Below, piece by piece: positions 15,920 through 24,571 of a stretch of DNA of 32,343 bases. Every line of letters starts with the position of its first letter. The first letter of the stretch is position 1. The stretch is from Devosia equisanguinis (lineage in GTDB: Bacteria > Pseudomonadota > Alphaproteobacteria > Rhizobiales > Hyphomicrobiaceae), in NCBI GenBank assembly GCA_945862355.1, contig CAMAYR010000035.1, positions 1 to 32,343 on the forward strand, given 5' to 3'. Both the position numbers and the translations under genes were made by a program. The notes under the pieces are model-generated. The model made no database searches, was not told the origin of the DNA, and was given only the letters and a program-made list of their open reading frames with translations.

Positions 15920-17332
15920 ATGTGGCCTTTCGTGGCGTTGCGGCGTTGCATGGACGATGTGCGCGGCAATACCGCGATGATATTCGGACTGTCGGTCACG
16001 GTGCTGTTCGGGGCCGCGGGGGCCGCGATCGACTACAGCCGTGCTCATGCAGTCAAGTCGGCGGCACAGGGCACTCTGGATGCAGCGCTGCTCGCTGCTG
16101 CGCGTAATAAGGACATCGGGGACGACGGCGTGCAGGCGCTGCTCGAGGCCTATTTCGACAAGCCCGGAGCGATCAAGCACGACGGCAGCATCTCCGGCCT
16201 CGTCGGTCGGCTCAAGGATGGCAGCACGGTCGAGGGGGAGGCGACGCTCGGAGTGCCGACGACGTTGCTCAACCTTTTGGGCATCGGACGGATCGAGATG
16301 AGGATCGGCAGCCGTGTCGCGCGGGGGCTTGGCTCCGGGAGCATCGAGGTCGCGCTGGTTCTGGATACGACGAAGTCTATGGAAGGTTCTCGGCTCGCCA
16401 GCGTGAAGTCTGCCGCCAAGGAGCTGGTCGACACGGTGTTCGATCTGCCGGACGCGACGGACAGGGTGAAATTCTCGCTGGTGCCGTTCGCGCAATACGT
16501 GAACGTCGGGGTCGCCAACCGGAATGCATCGTGGATGGATGTTCCGCCCGATAGCTCGGTCACGACGACGAACTGCCACGACACCTATCCGAACGCCGTG
16601 AAGTCGAATTGCCGGATGGTGAACGTCACCTATTACGACGATGGCGTACCAGTCACCTACCAGACCGAGGAGTGCGATTGGGACTACGGTGCGCCGGTGG
16701 GGGTGTGTGTGCCCTACACGGCGACTTCGACGTGGAACGGGTGCGCGGGCGCCAGAGCAAATCCGCTCAATATCAAGGATCAGGATTACGGAACACGCAT
16801 TCCCGGGATCATGAACGCGTATTGCCCCGGAGAGCTCGTCGGGTTGATCAAGGAAAAGGCGTCGATCAAGAGCGGCATCGACGCGATGGTCGCCAGCGGT
16901 GAGACCTATATTCCCACGGGCATCGTATGGGGCTGGCGGACGCTCTCCAACCGGGCGCCTTTCTCGCAAAGCGCCGAGGATCCGCAGACTGCCAGCGGCA
17001 ATGTCCGGAAGTTCCTGGTGCTGATGACCGATGGTGAGAACCGCCGCGCGCCGCGCTATCCCGAGGGTGACCACGAGGCTTCAGGCATCGCGGCCGAAGT
17101 GCAGGCCAATCAGTTGACCAAGGATGTGTGCGACAACATCAAGGCGGATACGCAAAGCAAGATCGAGATCTTCACGATCGCGTTCGAGGTGACGAGCGAG
17201 CCGATCAAGGACATCCTGCGCTATTGCGCGACGCCTGGTGGTGCGTTCTTCGATGCGGTGGACTACAGCAAGCTGATCACGGCTTTCGGCGATATCGGCA
17301 TGAGCATCGCGACGGCCCGCGTCACGAAATAG
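15920..17332 (+). CDS. vWA-domain, TadE/TadG-like secreted protein (second copy)
   Basis: A 470-residue paralogue of the preceding gene product. A TadE/TadG-type N-terminal segment (NTAMIFGLSVTVLFGAAG) is followed by the helix that in this family packs like a pilin. The vWA domain starts around residue 138 with LVLDTTKSMEGS as the MIDAS-type site, and has FLVLMTDGEN further on. A region of Tyr, Asn and six or more Cys between residues about 210 and 300 looks extracytoplasmic. ATG 15920 has GGGAG about 8 nt upstream; ATG 15899 is a possible earlier start. It is separated from the first copy by a hairpin and may have its own promoter. Confidence 0.88.
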   Translation: MWPFVALRRCMDDVRGNTAMIFGLSVTVLFGAAGAAIDYSRAHAVKSAAQGTLDAALLAAARNKDIGDDGVQALLEAYFDKPGAIKHDGSISGLVGRLKDGSTVEGEATLGVPTTLLNLLGIGRIEMRIGSRVARGLGSGSIEVALVLDTTKSMEGSRLASVKSAAKELVDTVFDLPDATDRVKFSLVPFAQYVNVGVANRNASWMDVPPDSSVTTTNCHDTYPNAVKSNCRMVNVTYYDDGVPVTYQTEECDWDYGAPVGVCVPYTATSTWNGCAGARANPLNIKDQDYGTRIPGIMNAYCPGELVGLIKEKASIKSGIDAMVASGETYIPTGIVWGWRTLSNRAPFSQSAEDPQTASGNVRKFLVLMTDGENRRAPRYPEGDHEASGIAAEVQANQLTKDVCDNIKADTQSKIEIFTIAFEVTSEPIKDILRYCATPGGAFFDAVDYSKLITAFGDIGMSIATARVTK

Positions 17333-17352
17333 CGATTAGTGCAGAGACAGAA

Positions 17353-17386
17353 GAAGCCCCGGTTCGCGTCAGCGCGCCGGGGCTTC
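17353..17386. terminator. Bidirectional terminator between vWA gene and acetyl-CoA synthetase gene
   Basis: A perfect 10-bp inverted repeat (GAAGCCCCGG / CCGGGGCTTC) encloses a 14-nt loop. It lies between two convergent genes, 20 nt after the vWA stop and 40 nt after the acs stop on the other strand. Short T-rich stretches follow in both directions. Confidence 0.65.
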
Positions 17387-17426
17387 CTCGTTTCGGGGCT
17401 TCGGTCACGTCGTCGTTGGAACTCCG

Positions 17427-19409
<1,983 letters not shown>

Positions 19410-19531
19410 GGTCGGCTCCTTCCCTAGGGCATGCGTATCGGGGCAACATAAAGAACGCCCCGAGGGCGGGGCAACTGCCCACTTGGTAGGGGGCGGCGCA
19501 TATAGTTTTTCGGAGGCAGTGGAGGTTCACG

Positions 19532-19557
19532 AGGCCGACTGATCGTTGCGTCGGCCT
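19532..19557. terminator. Hairpin between DUF1761 and acetyl-CoA synthetase genes
   Basis: Perfect 8-bp arms AGGCCGAC / GTCGGCCT surround a 10-nt loop, about 30 nt past the minus-strand DUF1761 stop codon. No U tract is seen on the minus strand, so this is tentative. Confidence 0.4.
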
Positions 19558-19587
19558 TTCGTCAGGCCGTTTCGGCAGGCCTTTTCA

Positions 19588-20007
19588 TCAGGCATTGACG
19601 CCCATCGCGCCGATCACCGCGCCCTGGATCAGCAGAACGCCGAGCCAGTGGGCGCTGTCGATCAAGGTAAGGGCGGGCTTGCCTCCACCGTAGGCATGGT
19701 TGGTCGCTATCGTCGTGGCGACGAAGCCCAGCCAGCACAACGCGCCAGTGATGATGCCGTTGCGCAAGGTCACCTGACCGGGGCCCAGATGGCCGACGAT
19801 CCCTGCAAGGACCCAAGCCATGACGAGGAGCCCCAGGGCCGAGACGAGCATCGGGCGTGCCATGCCGGTCTTCTGGACCTCCTCCATCGACTTGCCGATG
19901 GCAGCAAGCCAGTGCTTCGAGAGCAGACCGTAATAGAGGCCGCCGAAAAGGAAGCCCGCCACGGCGGCTGCGAGGATCGACCAGTAATTTACGCCTGCAA
20001 ATATCAT
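19588..20007 (-). CDS. DUF1761 family membrane protein
   Basis: A 139-residue protein with four hydrophobic segments (about residues 7-25, 50-70, 82-102 and 115-135). The first segment starts at VNYWSILAAAVAGFLFGGLYYG, which together with the length and the central HLGPGQVTLRNGIITGALCWLGF fits DUF1761. The function is unknown. ATG 20007 was chosen because GAGGAG lies upstream and the family N-terminus begins there. It is 57 bp downstream of the second methyltransferase gene on the same strand and may be the last gene of that operon. Confidence 0.82.
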   Translation of the reverse strand: MIFAGVNYWSILAAAVAGFLFGGLYYGLLSKHWLAAIGKSMEEVQKTGMARPMLVSALGLLVMAWVLAGIVGHLGPGQVTLRNGIITGALCWLGFVATTIATNHAYGGGKPALTLIDSAHWLGVLLIQGAVIGAMGVNA

Positions 20008-20064
20008 CGGGAGACGCTCCTCGACCAGAATGGGAATGCATTCCACTCCCGAGGCAGGGCCAGA

Positions 20065-20721
20065 TCAAGTGGCTTTCCACACAGCCGTGAGCTTGATCTC
20101 GCTATCCTCGAGCTCGCGGGTGACGGGCACGCGATACTCGGCCAGCTTCTCGAAGCGATCGCGAGGAAAATAGCTGCGCTGCGGGTCGCCGATGAGGATG
20201 AGCGCGCCCAGCTTCAGTGCGCCGTCGATGAAGGCTATTACGCTGCCGGCCAGCGCCCGCTCATAGAACAGGTCGCCGACGACGACGACGTCGAAGGGCC
20301 GCGGCGGGGCGGCGAGAAGGTCGTCGGCGGTGGTCGCGATCACGACGGCATTGGCTTCGGCATTGAGCGTGGCGGCTGCGAGCGAGATGGTGTCTATGTC
20401 TGTGGCGAGCACATCAACTGCGCCGGCCTTTGCAGCGGCAATGGCGGCAAGGCCGGCGCCTGCGCCGAGGTCGAGCACGCGCTTGCCGGCGACGAGGGCC
20501 GGGTTGTCGAGAATGTAGCGGGAGACGGCCTGTCCACCAGCCCAGGCGAAGGCCCAGTAGGGTGGAGGAACGTTCATCTCACCCAGCTCCTCCTCCGTCT
20601 TGTGCCAGATCGGCAGGGATTCCTCTGCGAGGTGCAGCCTTATCTCCGGCACCAGCGGTGGGGCGATGAGCTTCGTGTTGTCGCGAATGAAGGCGGGCCA
20701 GTCGTGGGTCGGAGCAGTCAT
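20065..20721 (-). CDS. METTL20-type protein methyltransferase (copy A)
   Basis: A 218-residue class I SAM-dependent methyltransferase. Before the Rossmann fold is the motif PPPYWAFAWAGGQAVSRYIL, followed by the SAM-binding loop VLDLGAGAGLAAIAAAK (about residues 92-108) and VVVGDLFYE near 148. These features place it with METTL20/ETF-beta lysine methyltransferases, whose Agrobacterium homologue modifies ETF-beta and ribosomal L7/L12; here the target is inferred. The start overlaps the stop of copy B by 4 bp (ATGA), so the two are translationally coupled. The two copies have the same length but are clearly diverged. Confidence 0.87.
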   Translation of the reverse strand: MTAPTHDWPAFIRDNTKLIAPPLVPEIRLHLAEESLPIWHKTEEELGEMNVPPPYWAFAWAGGQAVSRYILDNPALVAGKRVLDLGAGAGLAAIAAAKAGAVDVLATDIDTISLAAATLNAEANAVVIATTADDLLAAPPRPFDVVVVGDLFYERALAGSVIAFIDGALKLGALILIGDPQRSYFPRDRFEKLAEYRVPVTRELEDSEIKLTAVWKAT

Positions 20722-21374
20722 GCATCCAACCGCCAGACGCGGGTGGTTTCAATGTAGCCGATTTCCAGCTCCGGGGTCAGCGGGGCAAGATATTCGGCAA
20801 GCATCGTCATGGGCGTGGCGGGGCGTCGGGTCGTGGTTCGGTCGCCGAAATAGGCCGTCACCCCGCGACGTCGGGCGCGACCGAGGAAGGCATCGACGCG
20901 GGTGACCAGTTCGGGAAGGTAGAACACGTCGCCGATCAGGATGACGTCGATGTCGGGGTCTTCACCGAGCAGGTCGATAGAGGATACGTCGAGTGCGAGT
21001 TGATTCAGCTCGGCGTTGAGGGCGGCTGCAGCGCTGGATACGAGATCGGTGTCGTTGGCGATGGATTGCTTCGCGCCGGACTTGGCCGCAGCGAGTGCCT
21101 CGATGGCGGAGCCTGCGCCGATGTCCAGCACGCGCTTGCCGGCGACCGCTTGGGGATTGTCGAGGATGTAGCGGGCGAGACCCTGGCCGCCGCCCCACGC
21201 GAACGCCCAGAACGGTATGTCGCCGCACAGCTCGTGGGCGTCCTGGTGGATGTCGAAGGGTTGCTTTGCGAGGTAGAGCTCGAGTTCCGGTACGAGCGTC
21301 GGGCGCATCGGCTCGGCGTGCTCGAGAACGAATGCGCGGGCGGCCGTGGGTGTCAGGAGCGAGGGAATCGTCAA
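20718..21374 (-). CDS. METTL20-type protein methyltransferase (copy B)
   Basis: A 218-residue paralogue of the next gene product. It has IPFWAFAWGGGQGLARYIL before the SAM loop VLDIGAGSAIEALAAAKSG, then NDTDL at the end of the second strand and ILIGDVFYLPE around 145-155. The SAM loop reads GAGSA rather than GAGAG, still compatible with binding. The DPDIDVILIGD region and the C-terminal strands follow the METTL20 pattern. It starts 3 bp after the EVE gene stop and overlaps copy A by 4 bp. The substrate is not known; a protein lysine is the likeliest by family. Confidence 0.87.
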   Translation of the reverse strand: MTIPSLLTPTAARAFVLEHAEPMRPTLVPELELYLAKQPFDIHQDAHELCGDIPFWAFAWGGGQGLARYILDNPQAVAGKRVLDIGAGSAIEALAAAKSGAKQSIANDTDLVSSAAAALNAELNQLALDVSSIDLLGEDPDIDVILIGDVFYLPELVTRVDAFLGRARRRGVTAYFGDRTTTRRPATPMTMLAEYLAPLTPELEIGYIETTRVWRLDA

Positions 21375-21377
21375 CGG

Positions 21378-21881
21378 TTACTTTCGCTTGTTCTTTTCAG
21401 CAGGCTTCGGCGTGGCTTCGAGCCCACCCATGCGGCAGACCTCTGCCCATTCGTCGGGCTGGACGGGCTGCACTGAGAGACGGAACGAAGTCACAAGGCT
21501 CATCTTCTCGAGCTTGGGGTTCGCTTTCACCTCGGCGAGTGTGACGTGCCTCGGCAGCGGGGCCACGGCCTTGACGTCGACGCACTCCCACTTGCCGGTG
21601 TCGTCGCTCAGGTCCGGGTGGGCGAGTGCTATCACCTCTGCGATGCCGACGACAGCGAGGCCTTCGTTGGAATGGTAGAAAAAGCAACGGTCGCCGAGGC
21701 GCATGGCCTTCATGAAGTTGCGCGCCTGATAGTTCCTCACACCTGTCCACGGCTCGCCCTTGTCGCCATTGGCGACGAGCTGGTCCCACGAGAAAGCGTC
21801 GGGCTCCGATTTGAGGAGCCAAAATTGAGACGGTATCGGATTATTTTCAGTATTCTGCGGCTTTCGCTTTGCAGGTTTCAT
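21378..21881 (-). CDS. EVE domain protein with a replaced N-terminus
   Basis: A 167-residue protein whose core is an EVE domain (PUA-like fold). Visible motifs are FWLLKSEPDAFSWDQL (residues 20-35), EPWTGVRNYQARNFMKAM (43-60), GDRCFFYHSNEG (63-74) and VVGIAEV. EVE domains bind modified bases in nucleic acids. The first 19 residues (MKPAKRKPQNTENNPIPSQ) are unusual and encoded by visibly AT-richer DNA than the rest. The start overlaps the PIN gene stop by 4 bp. A second, broken EVE 5' end lies 1.65 kb upstream, so I infer that this N-terminus was supplied by an inserted module. Methyltransferase copy B follows 3 bp after the stop. Confidence 0.92.
   Translation of the reverse strand: MKPAKRKPQNTENNPIPSQFWLLKSEPDAFSWDQLVANGDKGEPWTGVRNYQARNFMKAMRLGDRCFFYHSNEGLAVVGIAEVIALAHPDLSDDTGKWECVDVKAVAPLPRHVTLAEVKANPKLEKMSLVTSFRLSVQPVQPDEWAEVCRMGGLEATPKPAEKNKRK
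21802..21822. repeat. 21-bp direct repeat, left copy (EVE WLLKSEP codons)
   Basis: This segment has GGCTCC, a 7-nt centre (GATTTGA), GGAGCC and AA. It matches the segment at 23447-23467 at 19 of 21 positions; both differences are in the 7-nt centre and are synonymous in WLLKSEP. The two arms are reverse complements, as in a recombinase core site. It marks the left edge of the putative inserted PIN module. Confidence 0.7.
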
Positions 21882-22399
21882 GGGTTCTGCATTCCGCTGA
21901 GAAGTGGAGGCGGTGTCCCACCCAGGTCGGGTGTGCAGATGCGCAGCTTGCCACCGTCAAGACGGTCAATCTTCTGATCGAGATCCAGCAATCCCTTCTT
22001 CTCTCCGCCGCCATCGAATGTGTGAAACTCCGAGACGTTACCTAGGATGGCACTCGCAACATGGATTGCGTCAGGTGGCTTGAGACCAGTATGACCCGCC
22101 ATCATCAGCATGCGGGCGTGCTCGCCAACTAACCGATCCACGTTCATCAGTAAGATGTAGTCATTCTCGAAATACGCTCCGATCTGGTCTTCATCGGATG
22201 TGCGGATCTTCGGGTTTTTACAGACTTCGACAAGGGAGAGCGTAGAGGTCAAGATTTCGATCTTGTTCCTTTTCGCCTCCGCGATGACAGCGCGACAAAA
22301 AGTGTCGCGATCGGACCCAGCAACTGCAATCTTCTCACGCTGAATCAAAGCAATCCATGTGCACGCGTCCCAGTATACCCGTCGAGGATTATTCGCCAT
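21878..22399 (-). CDS. PIN-domain ribonuclease-like protein
   Basis: A 173-residue protein with a PIN nuclease fold, as in VapC toxins. The N-terminal RVYWDACTWIALIQ supplies Asp11. SLVEV holds Glu58, PPDAIHVASA supplies Asp110 and TFDGGG supplies Asp129, giving the usual acidic metal site. It is longer than most VapC proteins (about 130-140 residues), with a C-terminal tail (LRICTPDLGGTPPPLLSG) running into the EVE start. It overlaps the upstream partner gene by 11 bp and the downstream EVE gene by 4 bp, so all three are coupled. The base composition is lower in GC than the flanks by eye. RNA or tRNA cleavage is expected from the family; the target is unknown. Confidence 0.9.
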   Translation of the reverse strand: MANNPRRVYWDACTWIALIQREKIAVAGSDRDTFCRAVIAEAKRNKIEILTSTLSLVEVCKNPKIRTSDEDQIGAYFENDYILLMNVDRLVGEHARMLMMAGHTGLKPPDAIHVASAILGNVSEFHTFDGGGEKKGLLDLDQKIDRLDGGKLRICTPDLGGTPPPLLSGMQNP

Positions 22400-23237
22400 C
22401 GCGAAGTCTCTCCAGGTATTTCTCAGACCTCAATCCCCCGGTGAAATCCACATCGGCAATGTCGTCGACGTCGGGCAGTTCGTTCCGGTCACGGAGGAAT
22501 CGCACGTCCGTCGCATCGATGTGCGAAACCCGACCCGGGGCTTTGAAGTGAATCGTCCCGCGTACTTGCAGGCGACGATTTTTCCAAACTTCGCCGATTT
22601 CTCTGATGCTGATCTCGCGCTCTGCTTCTCCGGAGACGAAGCACTTCACCTCATCGCCCGTGAGGCGATGCCTAATCAAGAATACGGGCCGTCCACGATC
22701 TCGGTCGATCCCTCGAAAATACCCCTCGATCGAACCGAGTTCCTTGTAAGGCTTGCTCTTCGGCGCCAGGACTTCCCGAACGTGATCTGCTGACGTTCTT
22801 GCGATGGACGTTGTGAGTTCGATCGCGGGCCGCCCCCCACCGTGTTCGAAGCGAGTCATTTCGAGACCATTGGTGACGCGATCAAAGATTTTCTGAGCCG
22901 CAGTCAACGCCTTGTTGTTGAAATTCGCAGGTCGCTGAGCAGCTTGGTGAAGCTGCCGCAAACCAGCTGCCACGTTTTCAACCACGAGTTCAGAGCGCCG
23001 ATCGACGTTTACGCCAAATTGGCGGGGGAACGCCTCCGCCTCGATGGACAGTGGGCTATTCTTGCTGGCGCCGACTATGCGCCATTCGATAGCACTCTCC
23101 CCGTCCTCTGCTAGCGTGGCTTCAACTTGTGCCAGAACGTCAAAATAGTCTCGAACTTGGCCAAGGAAGTCTTCGACCGTTGGAGCATCCGTATCGCTTC
23201 CACGCCCAGAAACGCTCAATGTTACCCTATTACTCAT
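22389..23237 (-). CDS. Unrecognised partner of the PIN protein
   Basis: A 282-residue soluble protein that I do not recognise. There is no signal peptide or membrane segment. Residues about 14-50 form an acidic helix (DAPTVEDFLGQVRDYFDVLAQVEATL), followed by a strand region (AIEWRIVGASKNSPLSIEAEAF). Around residue 140 is a basic patch, and the second half has beta-rich stretches (LGSIEGYFRGIDRD, then VFLIRHRLTGDEVKCFVSG, then LQVRGTIHFKAPGRVSHIDATDVRFL). No helix-turn-helix or AbrB-like N-terminus typical of antitoxins is visible. ATG 23237 was preferred over 23249 because GAGG lies 6 nt upstream. The 11-bp overlap with the PIN gene and its position first in the unit suggest an antitoxin or target-recognition subunit. 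Base composition is like the PIN gene. Confidence 0.82.
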   Translation of the reverse strand: MSNRVTLSVSGRGSDTDAPTVEDFLGQVRDYFDVLAQVEATLAEDGESAIEWRIVGASKNSPLSIEAEAFPRQFGVNVDRRSELVVENVAAGLRQLHQAAQRPANFNNKALTAAQKIFDRVTNGLEMTRFEHGGGRPAIELTTSIARTSADHVREVLAPKSKPYKELGSIEGYFRGIDRDRGRPVFLIRHRLTGDEVKCFVSGEAEREISIREIGEVWKNRRLQVRGTIHFKAPGRVSHIDATDVRFLRDRNELPDVDDIADVDFTGGLRSEKYLERLRDGE

Positions 23238-23433
23238 TGCGATCCTCATCGGGAGCGGGGCGGCGTCCAGATCTTCCCTCTCAACCAGTGGTCAACCATG
23301 CCTAAGAACATCTTAACAGAAGCTTGATGGCGTGGCCCAGGCAATGCGACCTATCTCGAAGTGACCGTGTGATAGGCGTGTGATTGCCCGTGTCCGCACG
23401 ACAGGAAGTGCGGTCTTAGCGGCTGAAATCCCT

Positions 23434-23511
23434 CTATATTTCTCTTGGCTCCGACTTAAGGAGCCAATAGCCGGTCGAGGCGGGGAGTGGGGCTGGTGGT
23501 TTCCTGGCCAT
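23434..23511 (-). pseudogene. Truncated 5' end of an EVE domain gene
   Basis: A 25-codon frame starting 1 nt after the dehydrogenase stop (TGA-C-ATG). It encodes a Pro-rich leader, then GYWLLKSEP, the invariant beginning of an EVE domain, then Arg-Glu-Ile and a TAG stop. Homology ends exactly after the Pro of WLLKSEP, where the intact EVE gene continues with DAFSWDQL. A tight junction with the upstream gene plus the diagnostic motif make chance unlikely. I read it as the original 5' end of the operon's EVE gene, separated from the rest by the PIN module. Confidence 0.72.
23447..23467. repeat. 21-bp direct repeat, right copy (EVE stub WLLKSEP codons)
   Basis: It has GGCTCC, a 7-nt centre (GACTTAA), GGAGCC and AA: 19 of 21 identical to 21802-21822 and in the same orientation, 1645 bp away. 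It marks the right edge of the putative PIN module. No integrase gene lies between the copies. Confidence 0.7.
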
Positions 23512-23512
23512 G

Positions 23513-24571
23513 TCAGCCCTTTCGTGGTGGCATCGCCACGCCGAGCTTGGCCGATAGTTTCTCGAGGTCGGTCCAGGTGCCCGGAGAGATCCCGACGCCG
23601 TCGGTGAGCGATTTCGCATAGGCGCGGTTGCCGCGTTCGCCGGGCAGCATCAGCTCGTTGAAGCCAGGGCGGCGCGGGAGCTGCCTGATCGCGGCGGCCA
23701 GCTCCTCGGCGTCCTTCTCGAAGTCGGCGACGGGGCGGAACTGCGCGACGTCCATCACTATGATGATTGCGTTGTGGGAGTGCCACGGCTTGCCGCCGGG
23801 TGCGATCATGCCGGCGAGCAGCGGTGTGCCGGCCATCAGGCCCGCAAGGCACTCGAACATCAACGCCAGACCGGAGCCCTTCGCGCCCCCGAGCGGCATC
23901 GGCAGGTTGGCCTTGGCCGGGTCGGTCGTCGGATTGCCGTCGTCGTCGAGGGCGACGCCTTCGGGCAGCGTCTCGCCGCGCTCCTTGGCTTGGGCGAGGC
24001 GCCCGATGCCGAGAATGGCGGTCGACATATCGAGCGCGATGGGGCCGGACTTGCCGCCAGGAACGGCGATGGCGAGCGGGCTCGTCGAGAGGCTCGGCTT
24101 GGCTGCGCCGTGATAGGCCATGTTGGCGGTGCCGGCGCTGGCGATGATGGCCGCGAAGCCCCGCTCGGCGGCCCAGTTCGAGAAGTAGCCGACAGCGCCT
24201 GTATGCGTCGTGTGGCTGACGATGGCGTAGCACACGCCGGAGCGTTTCGCCTGGGCGCAGGCCGCCTCCATCGCGCGCATCATGGCGACGGGACCGAAGG
24301 CCTTGTTGGCCTCGAAAACCAGTGCCGCTGGGAGCTGGAGTTTCAGCTCGATTTTCGCTTTCGGGTCGATCTCGCCGCGGTCGATGATCGCCATGTAGCG
24401 GGGAAGGCGGAATACGCCATGCGAGCCGACGTCGCGCATGTCGGCCCAGACGAGCTGGCCGGCGACGGCGCCGGCGTCCTCCGCGCTCATGCCGCGTTTC
24501 ATCAGTATGGTCTCAGCGAAGCGCGTCAGCTCTTGCCGGTCGACGATCACGTTGGGTTTGCTCATGCTCAT
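23513..24571 (-). CDS. Malate/L-lactate dehydrogenase family (Ldh2-type) oxidoreductase
   Basis: A 352-residue NAD(P)-dependent oxidoreductase of the Ldh2 family, which reduces 2-oxo acids or oxidises 2-hydroxy acids such as malate, sulfolactate or ureidoglycolate. The family signature ADMRDVGSHGVFRLPRY is at residues 43-59, VSHTTHTGAVGYF near 120 contains the catalytic histidines, and the glycine-rich GGAKGSGLALM follows near 240. The ATG overlaps the stop of the ligB-like gene by 4 bp, and a truncated EVE frame begins 1 nt after its own stop. In this context it may process a ring-cleavage product, but the substrate is not visible. Confidence 0.93.
   Translation of the reverse strand: MSMSKPNVIVDRQELTRFAETILMKRGMSAEDAGAVAGQLVWADMRDVGSHGVFRLPRYMAIIDRGEIDPKAKIELKLQLPAALVFEANKAFGPVAMMRAMEAACAQAKRSGVCYAIVSHTTHTGAVGYFSNWAAERGFAAIIASAGTANMAYHGAAKPSLSTSPLAIAVPGGKSGPIALDMSTAILGIGRLAQAKERGETLPEGVALDDDGNPTTDPAKANLPMPLGGAKGSGLALMFECLAGLMAGTPLLAGMIAPGGKPWHSHNAIIIVMDVAQFRPVADFEKDAEELAAAIRQLPRRPGFNELMLPGERGNRAYAKSLTDGVGISPGTWTDLEKLSAKLGVAMPPRKG

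Noticed and set aside
14543-17074. Long antisense frames over the two vWA genes
   Set aside because: They mirror GC-rich codon periodicity of the plus-strand genes and encode Arg/Asp/His-rich sequence without domains.
21802-23467. Classical insertion sequence or integron cassette between the 21-bp repeats
   Set aside because: No transposase, integrase or attC-like structure is visible in the interval, and the repeats are not exact short target duplications. The interval is therefore reported as an unexplained module.
23313-24233. 306-codon minus-strand frame over the dehydrogenase gene
   Set aside because: Shifted-frame shadow of the Ldh2-type gene; Arg/His/Asp-rich with no motif.
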